From positions 545,374,971-545,438,970 of the forward strand of contig CM062297.1 of the NCBI GenBank assembly GCA_031216915.1: a DNA stretch of 64,000 nucleotides, written 5' to 3'. Source of the stretch: Pictodentalium vernedei (lineage: Eukaryota; Mollusca; Scaphopoda; Dentaliida; Dentaliidae). Numbering within the stretch: position 1 is the stretch's first letter; each line of letters starts with the position of its first letter. Below, in pieces: positions 19,546-32,524 of the stretch. Below the pieces are notes generated by a model. The model was not told where the DNA came from and ran no database searches. It saw nothing but the letters and a program-made list of their open reading frames with translations. Position numbers and translations under genes: made by a program.

Positions 19546-22069
19546 TTATGTACTGACATTAAAATTACAATCTCGACAATAGGGATTCTCACATTCCACA
19601 CTACTTGAATACTGTGAGATGAATTTTTGTGTCAATAATTTTTTGAATAGATTTCTGTCAGTGATAAACCTTAAATCTTGATCCAGTTCATTCCACACCC
19701 TAGGAAATGCGTGGATCTGTAACCTATCGAGGGCTTTAGTACGCGTTCTACTCATATGTATTAGATCTGATTGTCTCGTAACTCTTTGTGAAGTTTTTTG
19801 TGTTGGGCTAAAAAAATCATTAAATGACGACGGAAGTTGTCCTGTTTTCCAGTCAAATATGAAAAGACCTACTTGGAGTTTGAACAAGTCATTGATTTTA
19901 AGTATTTTTTCTTTTACAAATAAGGGATCAGTAATGGCATTGTAATTTGTATTATTAATGATACGAAGTGATCGTTTCTGCATAATGAGAATTTTATTAA
20001 TTGCCCGAGCATTACCCCAACTTGGATGCCATTTTTCAAGGCCTTATGTGGCAATATTTTTTCTACTTTATTTAATGCATAATTTACTCTTCCAACCTTG
20101 GAGCAAACATGTGAGATATGGGCCTTGTATGGTAAATTGTCATCAATGGTAATACCAAGAAATTTTAGTGATTTATCTTGTTCCTGGCCTCCTATTCTTT
20201 TTATTGTTTGGTTTTGTATTTTAATAAATACATTTTCTGAGACTATGGTGCTACCAGTTGGATTTATGTGAACATACTTAGTCTTACTTGTATTCAGGAC
20301 AAGCTGGTTGGCTGAGCACCATTCATTTAATTTGCTTAATTCATGATTTATTTATTCAGCCAGTCTATTTACATTTGGACCTGAGGCATATACTGTCGTA
20401 TCATCCGCAAACGATAGGAGGTTTAACAAATTCGAGCGACGAATATCATTAATTTAAAGCAGGAATATGATTGGCCCGAGTATGGAACCCTGAGGTACCC
20501 CACATGCTATTTGGGCTTCATTCGAATTATTTTCACCATATTTTACAAATTGGGTTCTGTTAGATAGATAACTTTTAAACCAGTCAATGCTAATACCTCT
20601 GAATCCATATCTTTCTAATTTATTAATCAGAATACTATGATTTATCGTGTCAAAAGCTTTCGAGAAGTCTATAAATACCGCTAGAGTTAAATCTTTTGTT
20701 GGTTTGTTGTTTTCTATAGCAATATGGCTAAGGAGTTGCATCAGAGGATGTGTGGTGCTGTGATTTTTTCTGAAGCCATATTGATGCTGATAAAGAATAT
20801 CAACTGCATCCAGGTAATTAACCATTCTATTTGCCATTAATTTTTCTAAGATTTTAGTGAAGGCCGGAAGAATACTTATAGGTCTATAGTTATTAAATCT
20901 ATTTTCTTCCCCAGTTTTATAGATTGGGATGATTTTGGCAATTTTCATTCGGTTTGATACAACACCTCTAATAAAAGACTGGTTGGCGATGTGGGCAAAC
21001 GGGTGGGCTAATATATCTATAGAATTCTTTAGAAGATATGTTGTGATGCCATCACAGTCTTCTGATCGTTTGGCTTTCATTCGTTTTGTCACATCAATCA
21101 CTTCATAAGGGATAGTGGGTGTTGTGTAGAAGTTATTTGCAGAAGATGGACCCATGAAGTTTCGGAAGGATTGATCTTTTATTGCGTCAATTCTGCACTG
21201 GCACGTCTTCCCGTGTTTACAAAAAAAGTCATTGAATGCACATGCTATTTTCTTTGGGTCGTTTATTTCACAGTTATTGTTTTTGATAAAGGTAGAAGGG
21301 AAGCTAGTTGTACGTTTTACTTTGTTTATTGTTTCATTTAATATTTTCCAAGTTTCTCTTAAATTATTTTTATAATCATTTAATATCTTATTATAATACA
21401 TTGCTTTACTTTGTTTTTTAATTTTGTTAAATATTTTACAGTAGTTTTTGTAGTTTTGTATTTTTTGTTCTGTTGGGAATTTTATTTTTTTATTATAAAA
21501 CTTTGACTTATTGAGAGATGAAGTCATAAGTCCTTTGGACATCCAGGGTTGTTTTCTGACAAACTTAGCATGCAGTTGCACATTTACTACAGGGAACGCC
21601 TTTTCAAAAGCTGTTAAATAGATATTCATGAAATTCTCATATGCTGCATCAGGACAGCTTAATTCAAGAACTGACGAAAAATCGCTTTGGCAAAGAAGTG
21701 ACCTAAATATGGCCACGTTGGCTTCAGTGAATTTACGTTTACGTATAATTTTCGGACTATCCTTTGCTGTGGTAATATTTTCTATATAATATACGCCGAA
21801 GTAATCGGAAACATCAGTGATTATTATTCCAGACGAACAGGTTGCGGTTAAATTATTTGAGAAGAGGTGATCGATTAAGGTTGCTGAGTGAGTGGTTATC
21901 CGAGTGGGTCGAGTAATACACGGTAAAAAGCCCTGACTAACCATGAGATCTAGAAAAATTTGTGTTTTAGGATGACAATTCGTTTTCAATAGGTCGATAT
22001 TGAAATCTCCCATAATATGTTCCTCCGTGCGGTCATGATTTATTCGGTCAGTTATTAGTCTGTGTGAAA
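19546..22069 (-). mobile_element. APE-type non-LTR retrotransposon, reverse transcriptase part, broken
   Basis: Minus-strand frame with the end of an AP endonuclease (IMGDFNIDLL), a linker, then reverse transcriptase: NYRPISILPAFTKILEK, VFIDFSKAFDTINH (motif A), GVPQGSILGP (motif B) and, after an in-frame TAA at 20454-20456, SFADDTTVYASG (motif C). A second TAA follows in LAE*INHEL. A frame change and internal deletion lie near 20,040, after which the C-terminal segment (19,983-19,546) ends with a CENPYCRDC cysteine cluster. Jockey/CR1-like features fit, but the exact clade is uncertain. The apparent Arg/Lys-rich N-terminus of the longest ORF is a translated CTT repeat, not protein. Confidence 0.8.
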
Positions 22070-22088
22070 CACACAGACTATTGTTTTT

Positions 22089-22203
22089 GCACAGTTTCTT
22101 TTTCTTTTTTTTTTTTTCTTTTTTTCTTTTTTTTCTTCTTCTTCTTCTTTTTCTTCTTCTTCTTCTTCTTCTTCTTCTTCTTCTTCTTCTTCTTCTTCTT
22201 CTC
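22089..22203. repeat. T-rich tract followed by (CTT)n microsatellite
   Basis: A pyrimidine-only run, first T-rich and then TTC/CTT repeats. It produces spurious poly-Arg/Lys and poly-Phe ORFs on the two strands. Confidence 0.9.
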
Positions 22204-22339
22204 ATCACTTTTTTGTCCGCAAGATAACTCGAAAACCAATTGCCCTATCTCGTTGATTTTTGGCATGCTGATAGACAGCCACAAGTTCTCGGCACTGAAT
22301 ATTTTTCAGATTCCTGGGGTATCAGGGGGGTCTGTAGGG

Positions 22340-23270
22340 GTGTTTTGAAAGTGGGTCACGCCCATATCTCAGGCGTGGTATGACCTACAGACCTGGGACC
22401 AACACCAAATGAGTCGACATTCGATGGAGGTTCAAAATATGGGTCAAGGTCACGGAGATCATCTAGGGGTCATTGAGTGCATTTTTCAGAATTGCTAGAA
22501 ATCACATTTTTTGACCCCCTAAAGCATTCCTGACATACGCACATGCATTTTGACGTGAAAAAAGTGGGCGTGGCCAAAATTTTTGAAAGTGGGTCACGCT
22601 CATATCTCAAGCATGGTATGACGTATGGACCTGGGACCAACACCAAATGAGTCGACACTCGGTGGAGATTCAAAAATATGGGTCAAGGTCACGGAGGTCA
22701 CCTAGGGGTCATTAAGTGCATTTTTCATAATTGCTAGAAATCACATTTTTTGACCCCCTAAAACATTCCTGACATACACACATGCATTTTGACGTAAAAA
22801 AGTGGGCGTGGCCAAAATTTTTGAAAGTGGGTCACGCTCATATCTCAAGCATGGCATGACGTATGGACCTGGGACCAACACCAAATGAGTCGACACTCGA
22901 TGGAGATTCAAAATCTGGGTCAAGGTCACGGAGGTCACTTGGGGTCATTAAGTGCATTTTTCATAATTGCTAGAAATCACATTTTTTGACCCCTAAAGCA
23001 TTCCTGACGTACACACATGTATTTTGATGTAAAAAAAAGTAGGCGTGGCCAAAATTTTTGAAAGTGGGTCACGCTCATATCTCAAGCATGGTATGTCGTA
23101 TGGACCTGGGATCAACACCAAATGAGTCGAAACTCGATGGAGATTCAGAATATTGGTCAAGGTCATGGAGGTCACCTAGGGGTCATTAAGTGCATTTTTT
23201 ATAATTGCTAGAAATCACATTTTTTGACACCCTAAAGCATTCCTGACATACACACATGCATTTCTGTTAA
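22340..23270. repeat. 238-bp tandem satellite, about four copies
   Basis: The landmark GTGGGTCACGC starts at 22351, 22589, 22827 and 23064, giving periods of 238, 238 and 237. Each unit also contains CACCAAATGAGTCGA, GGTCAAGGTCACGGAGGTCA and AAGTGGGCGTGGCCAAAAT. Short ORFs inside are repeat shadows. Diverged single copies occur near 25,080-25,330 and 26,050-26,250. Confidence 0.85.
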
Positions 23271-23748
23271 AAATATGTTTACAACATTTACTGGGAAATG
23301 AGTTAGCTGAAGCAGTAACCATTATCTAAAACAGAAATCTCCAGAGAGAAAGCTGAGATAGAATTCTTTGTTACATTGAACAGCACTGTATATTTATGTT
23401 GTATCATGTTAGAAAACTTCAGTCTCAGTCATTGAAGAGAGAGAGAAACCTTCACTTTTCAAAGCATTTTTTTAAAAAAATCTATTTATTCTCAATCATA
23501 ACTCAGGATTGAGAGGTTTTGGGATGGAGTGGTGTGTGGCTTTCTCGAAACACCTATCACAGTTACAAAGTAATAGAATGGAATATTTGAATGGTCAGAT
23601 TTTAACCCTCTTAATACTTCGATGCGAGTAAAAAAATATCTTTAATATAACTCATGGCTACAGAATGTTTTTCGCTCTCTTTTCTGAAACATTTAATTCT
23701 ATGTGGAATGGGACACCTTTTCAGTGTGCTTTCCAAACTAAGGGATTC

Positions 23749-23883
23749 TTAACCCTTTAACCAACATAACGGCAAAAACCGGTCAGCTTTATACACAGAA
23801 ATGTCTATTCAGTTTTAATTACTTTTTCATTTTTGCTTGAAAAACATAGCTTATGACCCTTCATTGGAATGAGCTCATTTTTA
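23749..23883. mobile_element. Half of a palindromic MITE, cut by a SINE
   Basis: TTAACCCTTTAACCAAC begins a left half matching the palindromic MITE family (see 38,719). It ends at the central GAATGAGCTC, where a minus-strand SINE begins. The right half is missing. Confidence 0.5.
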
Positions 23884-24215
23884 AAGGATTATTTATTTAT
23901 TGGTGTTTAATTTCACATATTTCTGCACAGTGGTTTACCATGACCAGGATAGTTTTACGGGCGGAGGAAGCCAGAGTACCTGGGGAGGAGGACCTCTGGG
24001 CAACAGCGAGCAACTATCAGATTCCCCACATACTAACTCCACACAAGCAGGGTTAGCATTGGTTGAATACAGGTGCACCATCGATGTGCAGTACGCTTTA
24101 GTACACATCGCCACCATGCACCCACGTAGGCAATGGGGTGAAGTGTCTTGCCCAAGGACAGAGTGAGGACCGCTTGACTTGCAGCCTGCACCTCTGCCAA
24201 CTCAGCCATTGCGCC
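23884..24215 (-). mobile_element. tRNA-derived SINE, copy 1
   Basis: Minus strand: a head with an A-box-like TGGCTGAGTTGG and GAGGTGCAGGCTGCAAG, then a body (GGTGCACCTGTATTCAACC, GGCTTCCTCCGCCCG) and an AATAAATAAAT tail. The B-box region is deleted in this copy. Confidence 0.7.
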
Positions 24216-24219
24216 CCCA

Positions 24220-24403
24220 TTTAACCCTTTACCCAACGGAGACGATAGCAAAATTTATTATTTCAAATATCATTTTTTTCAAATTTTCCAAACACTTTCA
24301 ACAAAACCATATCATGGGACCCCTCGTTAGAACTAATATTTTTTCAACTTCTCAGTTTGCATATTACGCGGGCGGATGCGGCCGATTCGTTGGGTAAAGG
24401 GTT
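24220..24403. mobile_element. Palindromic MITE copy interrupted at its right end
   Basis: Starts TTAACCCTTTACCCAACG and ends CGTTGGGTAAAGGG, with CATATCATGGGACCCCTCG in the middle. A SINE is inserted in the right terminal repeat. Confidence 0.65.
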
Positions 24404-24740
24404 TTTTTTTATTGGTGTTTTAAGGTCACATATTTCTGCACAATGGCTAACCATGACCGTGACAGTTTTACGGGTGGAGGAAGCCGGAGTACCCAGAGAG
24501 AACCACCGAGCAACGGGGAGCAACTGTCAGCTCCCCAACATACCAACTCCACACAAGCAGGGTTAGCATTGGTTGAAGACAGGTGCACCATCGACGTACA
24601 GTACGCCTTAGTACACAGCGTCACCGTGCCCCTACGTGGGCAATGGGGGTGAAGTGTCTTGCCAAAGGACACAACGCGGATGCCGCAGGTGGGATTCGAA
24701 CCGAGGACCTCTCGGCTTGCAGCCTGCACCTCTACCATCT
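24404..24740 (-). mobile_element. tRNA-derived SINE, copy 2, inside a MITE end
   Basis: Minus-strand head GAGGTGCAGGCTGCAAG with a B-box GGTTCGAATCC, then the family body and an AATAAAAAAA tail. It is flanked by 12-bp direct repeats GGGTAAAGGGTT (24392-24403 and 24741-24752), which duplicate the MITE terminus. This dates the SINE after the MITE. Confidence 0.8.
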
Positions 24741-24949
24741 GGGTAAAGGGTTAAAGGATTAAAATAGAATATTTAAAGCGAATATTTTAACCCTCTGAAA
24801 ATCTTAATATGGGGGCACGGTGGCGCTGTGTACTAAAGCGTACTGCACTTCGATGGTGCACCTCTCTTCGAAAAAATCATTGAGAATAATGAAAACCATT
24901 TCCATTCTCACAGTGTTGTTCTAAACACACATGGATATAGATGGGACCT

Positions 24950-26400
24950 CGGTATTTTGACAATGCCAATAAGTCTTCAGACAGGCTCTTGGGGGTCTTC
25001 AAGGCCTTTCAACGTCTACATTCCAACATTACTGAACCTTTTTACTTGCAATATATTTTCCAGAGGTACCATGCATGCACTTCATCATTGCCTTGCTAAT
25101 ATGAACATTTGCCATCATCTACAAATATGGCAGATCCGGAGTTGGTGGAGCCAATATTTATAAAGTAGTTTATGCTCATACTTCAGGTTTAGTATGACCT
25201 ATAGTAATGGTACCTACACCAAATGAGTTGAAACTTGCTGGAGGTTCAAAATGTGGTCCACCTCTATGCGGTCAAGAGAGGTCATTAAATGCATACTTTT
25301 TCGACCTATTGGGAATTTCATTTTATACCAATTAATGCAGTTCTGAAGATTATACATGTATTTCATCATTCAAATAAATGGTAGCGGCAGTAATGTCCAT
25401 TTCTGATTCCTTGATCGAACCCTATAAATGGTGTGCACATATATGCCTTTTCGAGTTTCTTAGAAAAATTGTTCTGATTCCTGTATGAATATTTTCTCCA
25501 TGAAAGAATTTCACAAAAAGCAGTGGGGAGAAAGCTGTGACTGTCAAATACAATAACATGATCTATTTATTTAATCTCATGGTACAGAATTAATTCCCAA
25601 ACCAAGTTAATATAAAAACAAACAACTTGATAATGAAGAATTCCAGTGTACATGTAATTGTAAAACTACACTCTAGATTTGTTATTGAAACCTATCACAA
25701 TACTGTCAGGATGCCGATAAAAGATGCAATACTGACATAGTTGAATGTTCTGTTAACTGTGTTAGTGCTATGGCTGTTTAAAATTAATTTATTAGAGAAG
25801 TTCTAGTTTTATGTATGCCTTGTTTAGGTCACTAGATGCTTTTAAGAGCAGGCTTTCAAATGAGCTCTTGGGGTTTTTTAAGGTTTTTATGACAATATCT
25901 CCAACATAGAGTTTATGCACCCTTTGTCCGCGCGACAACTCAAATACGGACCGTCCTATCTCTATGCATTTGGGCATGCTGGTTAACAATAACCAGTTTG
26001 CACTTATCTGTTTTTTCACCCGTTCGATCTGAATGTCAGATGACAGATCTGAAGTTGGTGGAGCCATTATTTCAAAGTGGGTTGCGCTCATTCTTCAATG
26101 TAGATGTGGACATGGGACTACACCGACTGGGTTAAACATTGCTGGAAATTCAATATATGGTCCACCTGAATGAGGTCATCAAGTGCATATTATTCAGAAA
26201 GACTGGGAAATGCATTTACACCTTAATGTATTTCTAAAGTTTATGAATGTATTTCATCACTCAAATTAGTGGGCAGAGCCAAAATTGTCCATTTCTGATT
26301 CGTGTATCGAACCCTTTAAATGCTGGTCACATATATGCCTTTTCTGGTTTCTTATAAAAATTGTTCTGATTCCTGTATGAATATCTGTAAACACTGTTAA
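24950..26400. repeat. Diverged copies of the 238-bp satellite family and unassigned repeat DNA
   Basis: Two stretches (about 25,080-25,480 and 25,850-26,400) share motifs such as AAATGAGTTGAAACT, ATTTCTGATTC and TTGGTGGAGCCA with each other and with the 22,340-23,270 array. No coding signal. Confidence 0.5.
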
Positions 26401-26513
26401 GGAAAAACCCATTTCTGATTTGTTAAAAAATATTTTACACCAGAAGATAAGCCTCCATAAATTCTCTTTCTGTAGAGTTTATTCCTGATACTTCAACCCT
26501 TTTCACACAGACT

Positions 26514-27141
26514 TGAATTTACTGGATGCAGTAAATTCCGTTTCTCTAGTTTCGTTTAGTTTTGTAAGGAAGAAATCTATATCCGCTTTTGGCTGTGTGT
26601 TTGGTCTATATATGACCCCAATTAGTTTTTTGATATTATTTACCTTGATTTCGACAAACAGAGACTCAATTACATGGGGAATGAACACAGACAGATCGTT
26701 TCGTATTATCGGCTCCAGACCCTCCTTAACTTAGAGACCCACCCCACCCCTCCCGTCATCCCCCTCGGGTCGGTTCTTATTAATGAGTGGATAATAGCCA
26801 TCCAGGTGGTACGACATGTTCGAAGGTATTCGAAATATTTCGGTTAACCCTATGATACTAAAGGCATTTTTCGAACCATGTAAGTCGCTCAGCAGTTCAT
26901 TCAAAGAGTCCCAGTGTGCATTTAAACTTTGGAAGTTTAAATGAAACATTGAGAATTGATCACTTTGCTTGATGTTCTTTGACTGAAATTCATTGGGTGA
27001 GTAATAATTACAATCGCCTGTATTATCTTTAAATAGGGAATCTTCATCATTGGAAAGTTCACATGTTCTGTCATTATCGACCTTAACGAAGTCAAATTCC
27101 GGATTCGTCTGTATCTCATCGAGACTAATATTACCCGTCAT
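26514..27141 (-). mobile_element. APE-type LINE, endonuclease N-terminal part, broken
   Basis: Minus-strand segment with the APE endonuclease start (FHLNFQSLNAHWDSLNELL then FSIIGLTE), YYPLINKNRPEGDDGRGGVG, and after a frame break KKLIGVIYRPNTQPKADIDF. This order matches the part missing from the RT fragment at 19,546-22,069. A single parent element is plausible, since both breakpoints carry AGTCTGTGTG on the minus strand. Confidence 0.65.
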
Positions 27142-27240
27142 TATTCACAAAAACACTGCCAAGTCCTACAATTTCGTACCAATTCATAATCACAGAAACA
27201 TAATTTGGTCGTTGCCTGCTAATATTTTCAGATGATTTAA

Positions 27241-30200
27241 GGGGTCGTCCAACCTAACTTTGGTCAATTTTTTGACATTTTTCCCAATGCCTCAGAAACA
27301 GATAAGAGAAGTAAGGAAAGGCAAATTATATATCAAAATAATGAGTAAAGTGCATAGAAAAGGTACATATATTTTTTTTCAGGAAAAAAAGTGAATTTTA
27401 TGATTTTGAAGAAGATTAATTTGCAAATGGCATAAGTAACGAACCGGTAAAACCACAAAATAATCGGTAATTCGAAAGCCTTGTCCTCAATATAATGATA
27501 ACATACTACAGACTCGGAGAAAGCATTTTTTTGACACACACTCTGGTGGGTTTTGACGTTTGAATGTAATAACATCAACACAAATTTTTGATGTTCCGGA
27601 TGTGGCCATGTTTCAATGATGTTTTTCCGGTCATGTGATTACGATGTGGTTCTTGCAGAAATACTCAATTTGGGCAATCGTAAGAATGCAAGGACGTGAT
27701 CACGCCCTTTATTTGTTCGAGACAATGTATGAGCGTATTTGCAAACAGGTGACAGCAAGTACTTGAGCTGTTAATGTCATAACTGCAAAATATGGTTCGA
27801 AATTCCCTCTCGTGTTTACAGGCCGTCTGAACTTTTTTGTTGACAAAAAATCTGAATTATTGCGCACTAGAAAGACAACATGAACCACTTGTAAAAAAAA
27901 TAACCGAGTGTATAAAATCGGGACGATACACATAAAATAAGGCAATATTCATAACAAAGTAAGCAGAATGCTTCAGAAATCACTTTTTCACGAAGTATAT
28001 TCCAAGTGACCTGGAACTATATTGAGTGTGTTAATTTCCCCTTGTCGCTGCGAAGTTATTTACGTCCTAGTAACCATGGAATTTGAAGACGGGTATGTTT
28101 GATGTCTGCAAAGGACCGATTGAAGATGGGTTGAAAATGATGCATTCGTGCTTTTAAATAAGGTGCGCTTGGACGATGCTGAGAATTTAGTTTTTTCTTC
28201 CAACCAACCATAGTAATACAAGCGTCGATCAGTGGTTTTTTTTATCGTTTTACACTGACAAATGTGACAAATCTCCTTCACCGGAAACCATCCCCCAATT
28301 TGCATATCACAATAAACATAACCGCTGTCACGGAGTGTCAGCGTGGCCGTGTGGTCAAAACCGAAACGAATTATCGAATGCACGGTCAATATTAGCTGCA
28401 ATTGGCTTTTAAATAAATGAAATATTCGCAATTTCTTCATTATTCATGCCGAGTTACTTTTTAATCAAACCACATGCGTTCAGTTTCGTTTGTCGGCATC
28501 AAACTGATATTGTTTGTGGTAATTAAATAGTACGAGAAGGCGAAGGAAGCCAAATATTTTTACATCATCTATTATTTAATTCAAATTGATAATTTCTTTT
28601 ATTTAACTGAAATTATGAACTGATAAGTTGGGTGTGTTGCGATTATTATGCCCCAGACCTGGAACTTAGTGGAAGTTGGAAAATCAAAGGTGCATCTAGG
28701 GCCGTGCAGTGGTGACCCCCTGTCCTCTTAATCTTAGTCTTACCCATTCATCATTGCATGTACCAACATTCCCCCTTGTATCTCAACCATTGCTACTCCA
28801 ATTTGAAGGATATTTGGTTTTGTGATCGAGCATCATGGAGAAACAATGCCTGTGTAGCTGCTGTAGCATGTGTTTCTTCCCACATTTTTTCAGAGTTGTG
28901 GTACTTTTTCACTCTTTTGAGTTAGAAAATTTTGTTTATAACTAGTTGATTTGTTACAATTTGTTGCAGAGTGCCTGCTAATATCCTCAATTGTATTGCT
29001 GCAGAATTTTCTTGTGAAGATTTTGTTCCTATTACTTATCAAGCAACAACCTAATGAATATTCTGTATAAAGCCACCAATCTGATGTTTGACACTTTTAT
29101 TGGAGCTGTTTGAAGGCTTATGGAACTCAAAATGTTGATTATGGCAGGACTTTTCTATTCACCCATGAATCGATAAATTAAGTGTTATAGTTGGAAGTAA
29201 GAAGCATGAAAGGTCCAGAACTAAAACTCTAAAAAGAATGTTTTGCAATGTAACATGATTTTTGCAGATACACTTATTTGGAGGTTTACCTGTCTGATAG
29301 TGTTTGGAACATGTGTCGCCAGGATCTTCAAAAAGAAAAAAAGAGTTAAACTTTGAGAAAAAAGGCATATGCCTTGAGTGCCGGAGGTAGAGTCATACAA
29401 GGAAGAGAGCCCCCCCCCCCCCCCAAAAAAAAATTTCTGTGTCAAATGGAGCTCACTTGTCATCTTTTGGGGATTGCTTTGTGTACTGCGTTCTTGAAAA
29501 AAATATGTGAGACCCTCTGGATGTGCCCTTCTGATCTCAATATGTCAGTAAGCCTCCTTGGGGAAAGTACATGCAATAATGGTTATGTAAGGTTGATTTG
29601 ATGTGTTTTGAATAACAATGTACTTTTAAGTACATTAGATGGTTTATTGCAGTGACAGGTTACAGTTACCCTTATTTCTTCTCCAACAGATATTATGAGT
29701 GTATTGGTGTCCAAGAGTTAAACAAAGCTAATGTACTTATTGATAAACCAGACAAATTTAACAATTTAATCACTATCAAATTGATGCATGGGATAAAAGG
29801 GGTTACAGTGCAAGGGGTTTGTAAATATATTTATTCAACTACAATGTATGACTTTGCAGTGCATTCTACATAGGAGAATATCATATTTTCTTTCCAAACC
29901 ATTACAGTAACACATACATCTTGATATTGGGAGACACTCTTTTGTCCTTCCATACTTCTGCTGGACTCCTTCAAGTTGACCTTTGTTGAACTCCCCAAAT
30001 CAAAACATAAACAAAAGAAAATGTCTGCCTTCAATCAGTGAGCACTCCACTTATAACATTCGGTCTCAATCTTTATTACTTTCATGAATTAGGAAAAGAT
30101 TTCTTCGAGTATGTACTTGAATGTTTATAGAATACAGCTGTTATTTTATTTTGAGGTATTTTATTGTAAAAATTTTGTTCTCTTACTTATGCCATAGCAG

Positions 30201-30381
30201 ACTTTCAGGTGGTGCTATTTACACATGGCAGCAGTTCCATGGCAAATTTCAGTTTCCACATGTTCTATGTTTCATTCCAAGCATTTTGGTATATAATTTA
30301 TTGGGGTTATTCATTTTGGGCCTTTTTTAGACTTGAAAGAAAATTACATGAAATTTGACCAAAGTTAGGTTGGACGTCCCC
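27241..30381. mobile_element. 3.14 kb TTAA-flanked non-autonomous DNA transposon, copy A
   Basis: Terminal inverted repeats GGGGTCGTCCAACC / GGTTGGACGTCCCC (about 27 bp), flanked by TTAA at 27237-27240 and 30382-30385. The interior has no transposase-like ORF, a C-run near 29,410 and several short ORFs shared with copy B. TTAA targets fit piggyBac or Kolobok; the GG start favours Kolobok but does not prove it. Confidence 0.8.
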
Positions 30382-30385
30382 TTAA

Positions 30386-32520
30386 TAAATCTCACAGCCA
30401 TATATATATTGTGTATGTGGTGTGTATTACCTACGCTTAAATAGTCAGTTGTGTACAATGCATGAGCCTTTGTGTGCACAAGGCACAAAAAATAATCACA
30501 AACATCAACAAGAACATATATACAAATTTCATGATTGAATAGAGATAAGATTTTGAGAGTGAATGGTGGAATGGTGTATTATTGAGATAGTTCTTATCGA
30601 ATGGTGGAATTGTGTATTATTGGAATCGTTCTTTTCAATGGTTCATACACAGCCTTAGAAATAAATTCAAGGGTTTCTCAAGGATTATTCAAGACCGAGA
30701 TACAATTGGAGAAGGCTGAATCCAGCCATTGATATTATGTCTTTACGCTTGTAATCGGATGTACAAAAAATCAAGGGTTTGTCAACGATTAAACATATTC
30801 AATAGTTTTCTCAAGGGTCATGGCGAGTTCAAGAGATTTTTAAGACACGCATAATTCTTGAGGATTTCTCAAAAGCTCTGCTGACCCTCTTAACAACAGC
30901 GGGATCAGGTGTATACATGCATTGAATTTATTTTCTTGGGTATATTGAAAATGCAATATAAGATTTCAATAGAAAATGCACTTTAAGCAAGAAGAGACCA
31001 AAGTTCGGATTTGAATGTCTGGAATATACAAAGCCTTAGAAGAAAAATTCAACGGTTTCTCAAGGATTATTCAAGACTGAGATTCAATTGGTGAAGGCAG
31101 AGGGAAAAAAAGAAAGAAATAAAAAAAGTAAAAATGCACTTTGAGCAGGAAGAGGCAGAAGTTCGGATTTGGATTTCTGGAGTATGTAACATTGAGTTAT
31201 TTATTTATTTATTGTTGTTGAAGGTCGTGTTTCTCGACAAAATGGCTAATAGTGATTGCAGCAGGGAAATAAAGTCAAACTTAGTCAATCGTTTATACCC
31301 ATTTGCTGAGGGGCTGCGCCCAGCGGTATTGGTCACCGGGTCCCATTTTATCAGTAAAGCCAAATTTATTTACCTTAGTAAGCAAGCCTAAGACGTTGAG
31401 TTACTCGACCCTTAAAATTGGAGACCAGATGGAGAACTGATAAAGATGACCGTGATACAGTCCAGTGCATATGAACGTCGGTGGGAACCAAATGGAGAAC
31501 TGATAAGGATGACCGTGATAGGGCACAAAGCTGTTAGAATATTATGTTTGGTAATAAGTGTATTTGCTGCATAATTACCAGGGGCAGCCAACACGGGGCT
31601 GTAAATATGGGGCAGCCAACCCAGGGCTATAAATATTTGGGGCAACCTAGCCCGTTGGGCTTCCTGGTGACAGACGGCACCACATTCAACGTGGTTTTTT
31701 TTGGTTTTTTTTAAAGATTCCAATGGAGGCTCTACGCATGGGTCTGGCTTCTTCTACGAGGCAGAGAACATTTGCAGATGTGTAGAATTACATGGGGCAG
31801 CCAACACAGGACTGTAAATATGGAACAGCCTAGTACCAACAAGCCAGTTAAGGCTTCCTGGTGACAGGCAGCACCACATTCACAATCCTGTCATGTAATA
31901 TTTTACATTCATATCAGGCAGCCATTTGACAACAATTGGTATGGCTGCATCAAGAAAGTGTATTTGCTGCATAATTACATGGGGCGGCCAACAAAGTGTA
32001 TTTGCTGCATAATTACATGGGACAATCAACACAGGGCTGCTACTACGGGGCAGCCAACGCAGAGGCAGTCATTCAATTCCCAATCATTTGATTAGTACAC
32101 CTTGTCGGTCATTGTAGGTCAAGAATTACAGTCAGCAGGGGCTGTTCCCCGCGGAACAGCAGCTTGTCGCGACCCACAATCCGTTTCTGAGGGACAAATT
32201 GTCGGTCACGAATTTCATTCTACAGAGGCAGACATTCAGTTCTCAATCATTAGATTGACACACTTCATATGACAAGCCGCTATTCATCGTGGAGCAACAG
32301 CTTGTTGTGACACACAATCTGTTTCTGATGAACAAACTGCAGATCACAAATTACATTCCACAGGGGCAGACATTCAGTTCCCAATCGTCAGATTGACACA
32401 CTTTGTTTGACAAGCTGCTGTTCCTCGTGGAACAACAGCCTGTCGCCACCTACAATTTGTTTCTGAGGAATAATTGTTCTTCACTTAGAAAATAACTGTC
32501 TAAAAACACAGTTAGGAGCT
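30386..32520. repeat. Degenerate direct repeats and GGGGCAGCCAACAC family
   Basis: A block near 30,650-30,720 (GGTTTCTCAAGGATTATTC) recurs near 31,035-31,100, and other shared motifs give a repeat spaced about 385 bp. From 31,570 on, copies of GGGGCAGCCAACAC then GGGCTGTAAATATGGGGCAG recur irregularly. No gene supported. Confidence 0.5.
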
Positions 32521-32524
32521 TTAA

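Larger units (their letters stand above)
22080..26503. mobile_element. Composite insertion splitting the LINE, 10-bp direct repeats at both ends
   Basis: CACACAGACT occurs at 22070-22079 and 26504-26513, exactly where the RT part and the endonuclease part of the minus-strand LINE break. The insert starts with a T-rich/CTT tract, the complement of an A-rich tail, consistent with retroposition in minus orientation. It holds a 238-bp satellite, two SINEs, MITE pieces and diverged satellite copies. The single-event reading is inference; reading frames do not rejoin perfectly across it. Confidence 0.45.

Noticed and set aside
22089-22284. Poly-Arg/Lys proteins
   Set aside because: They come from the T-rich and CTT microsatellite.
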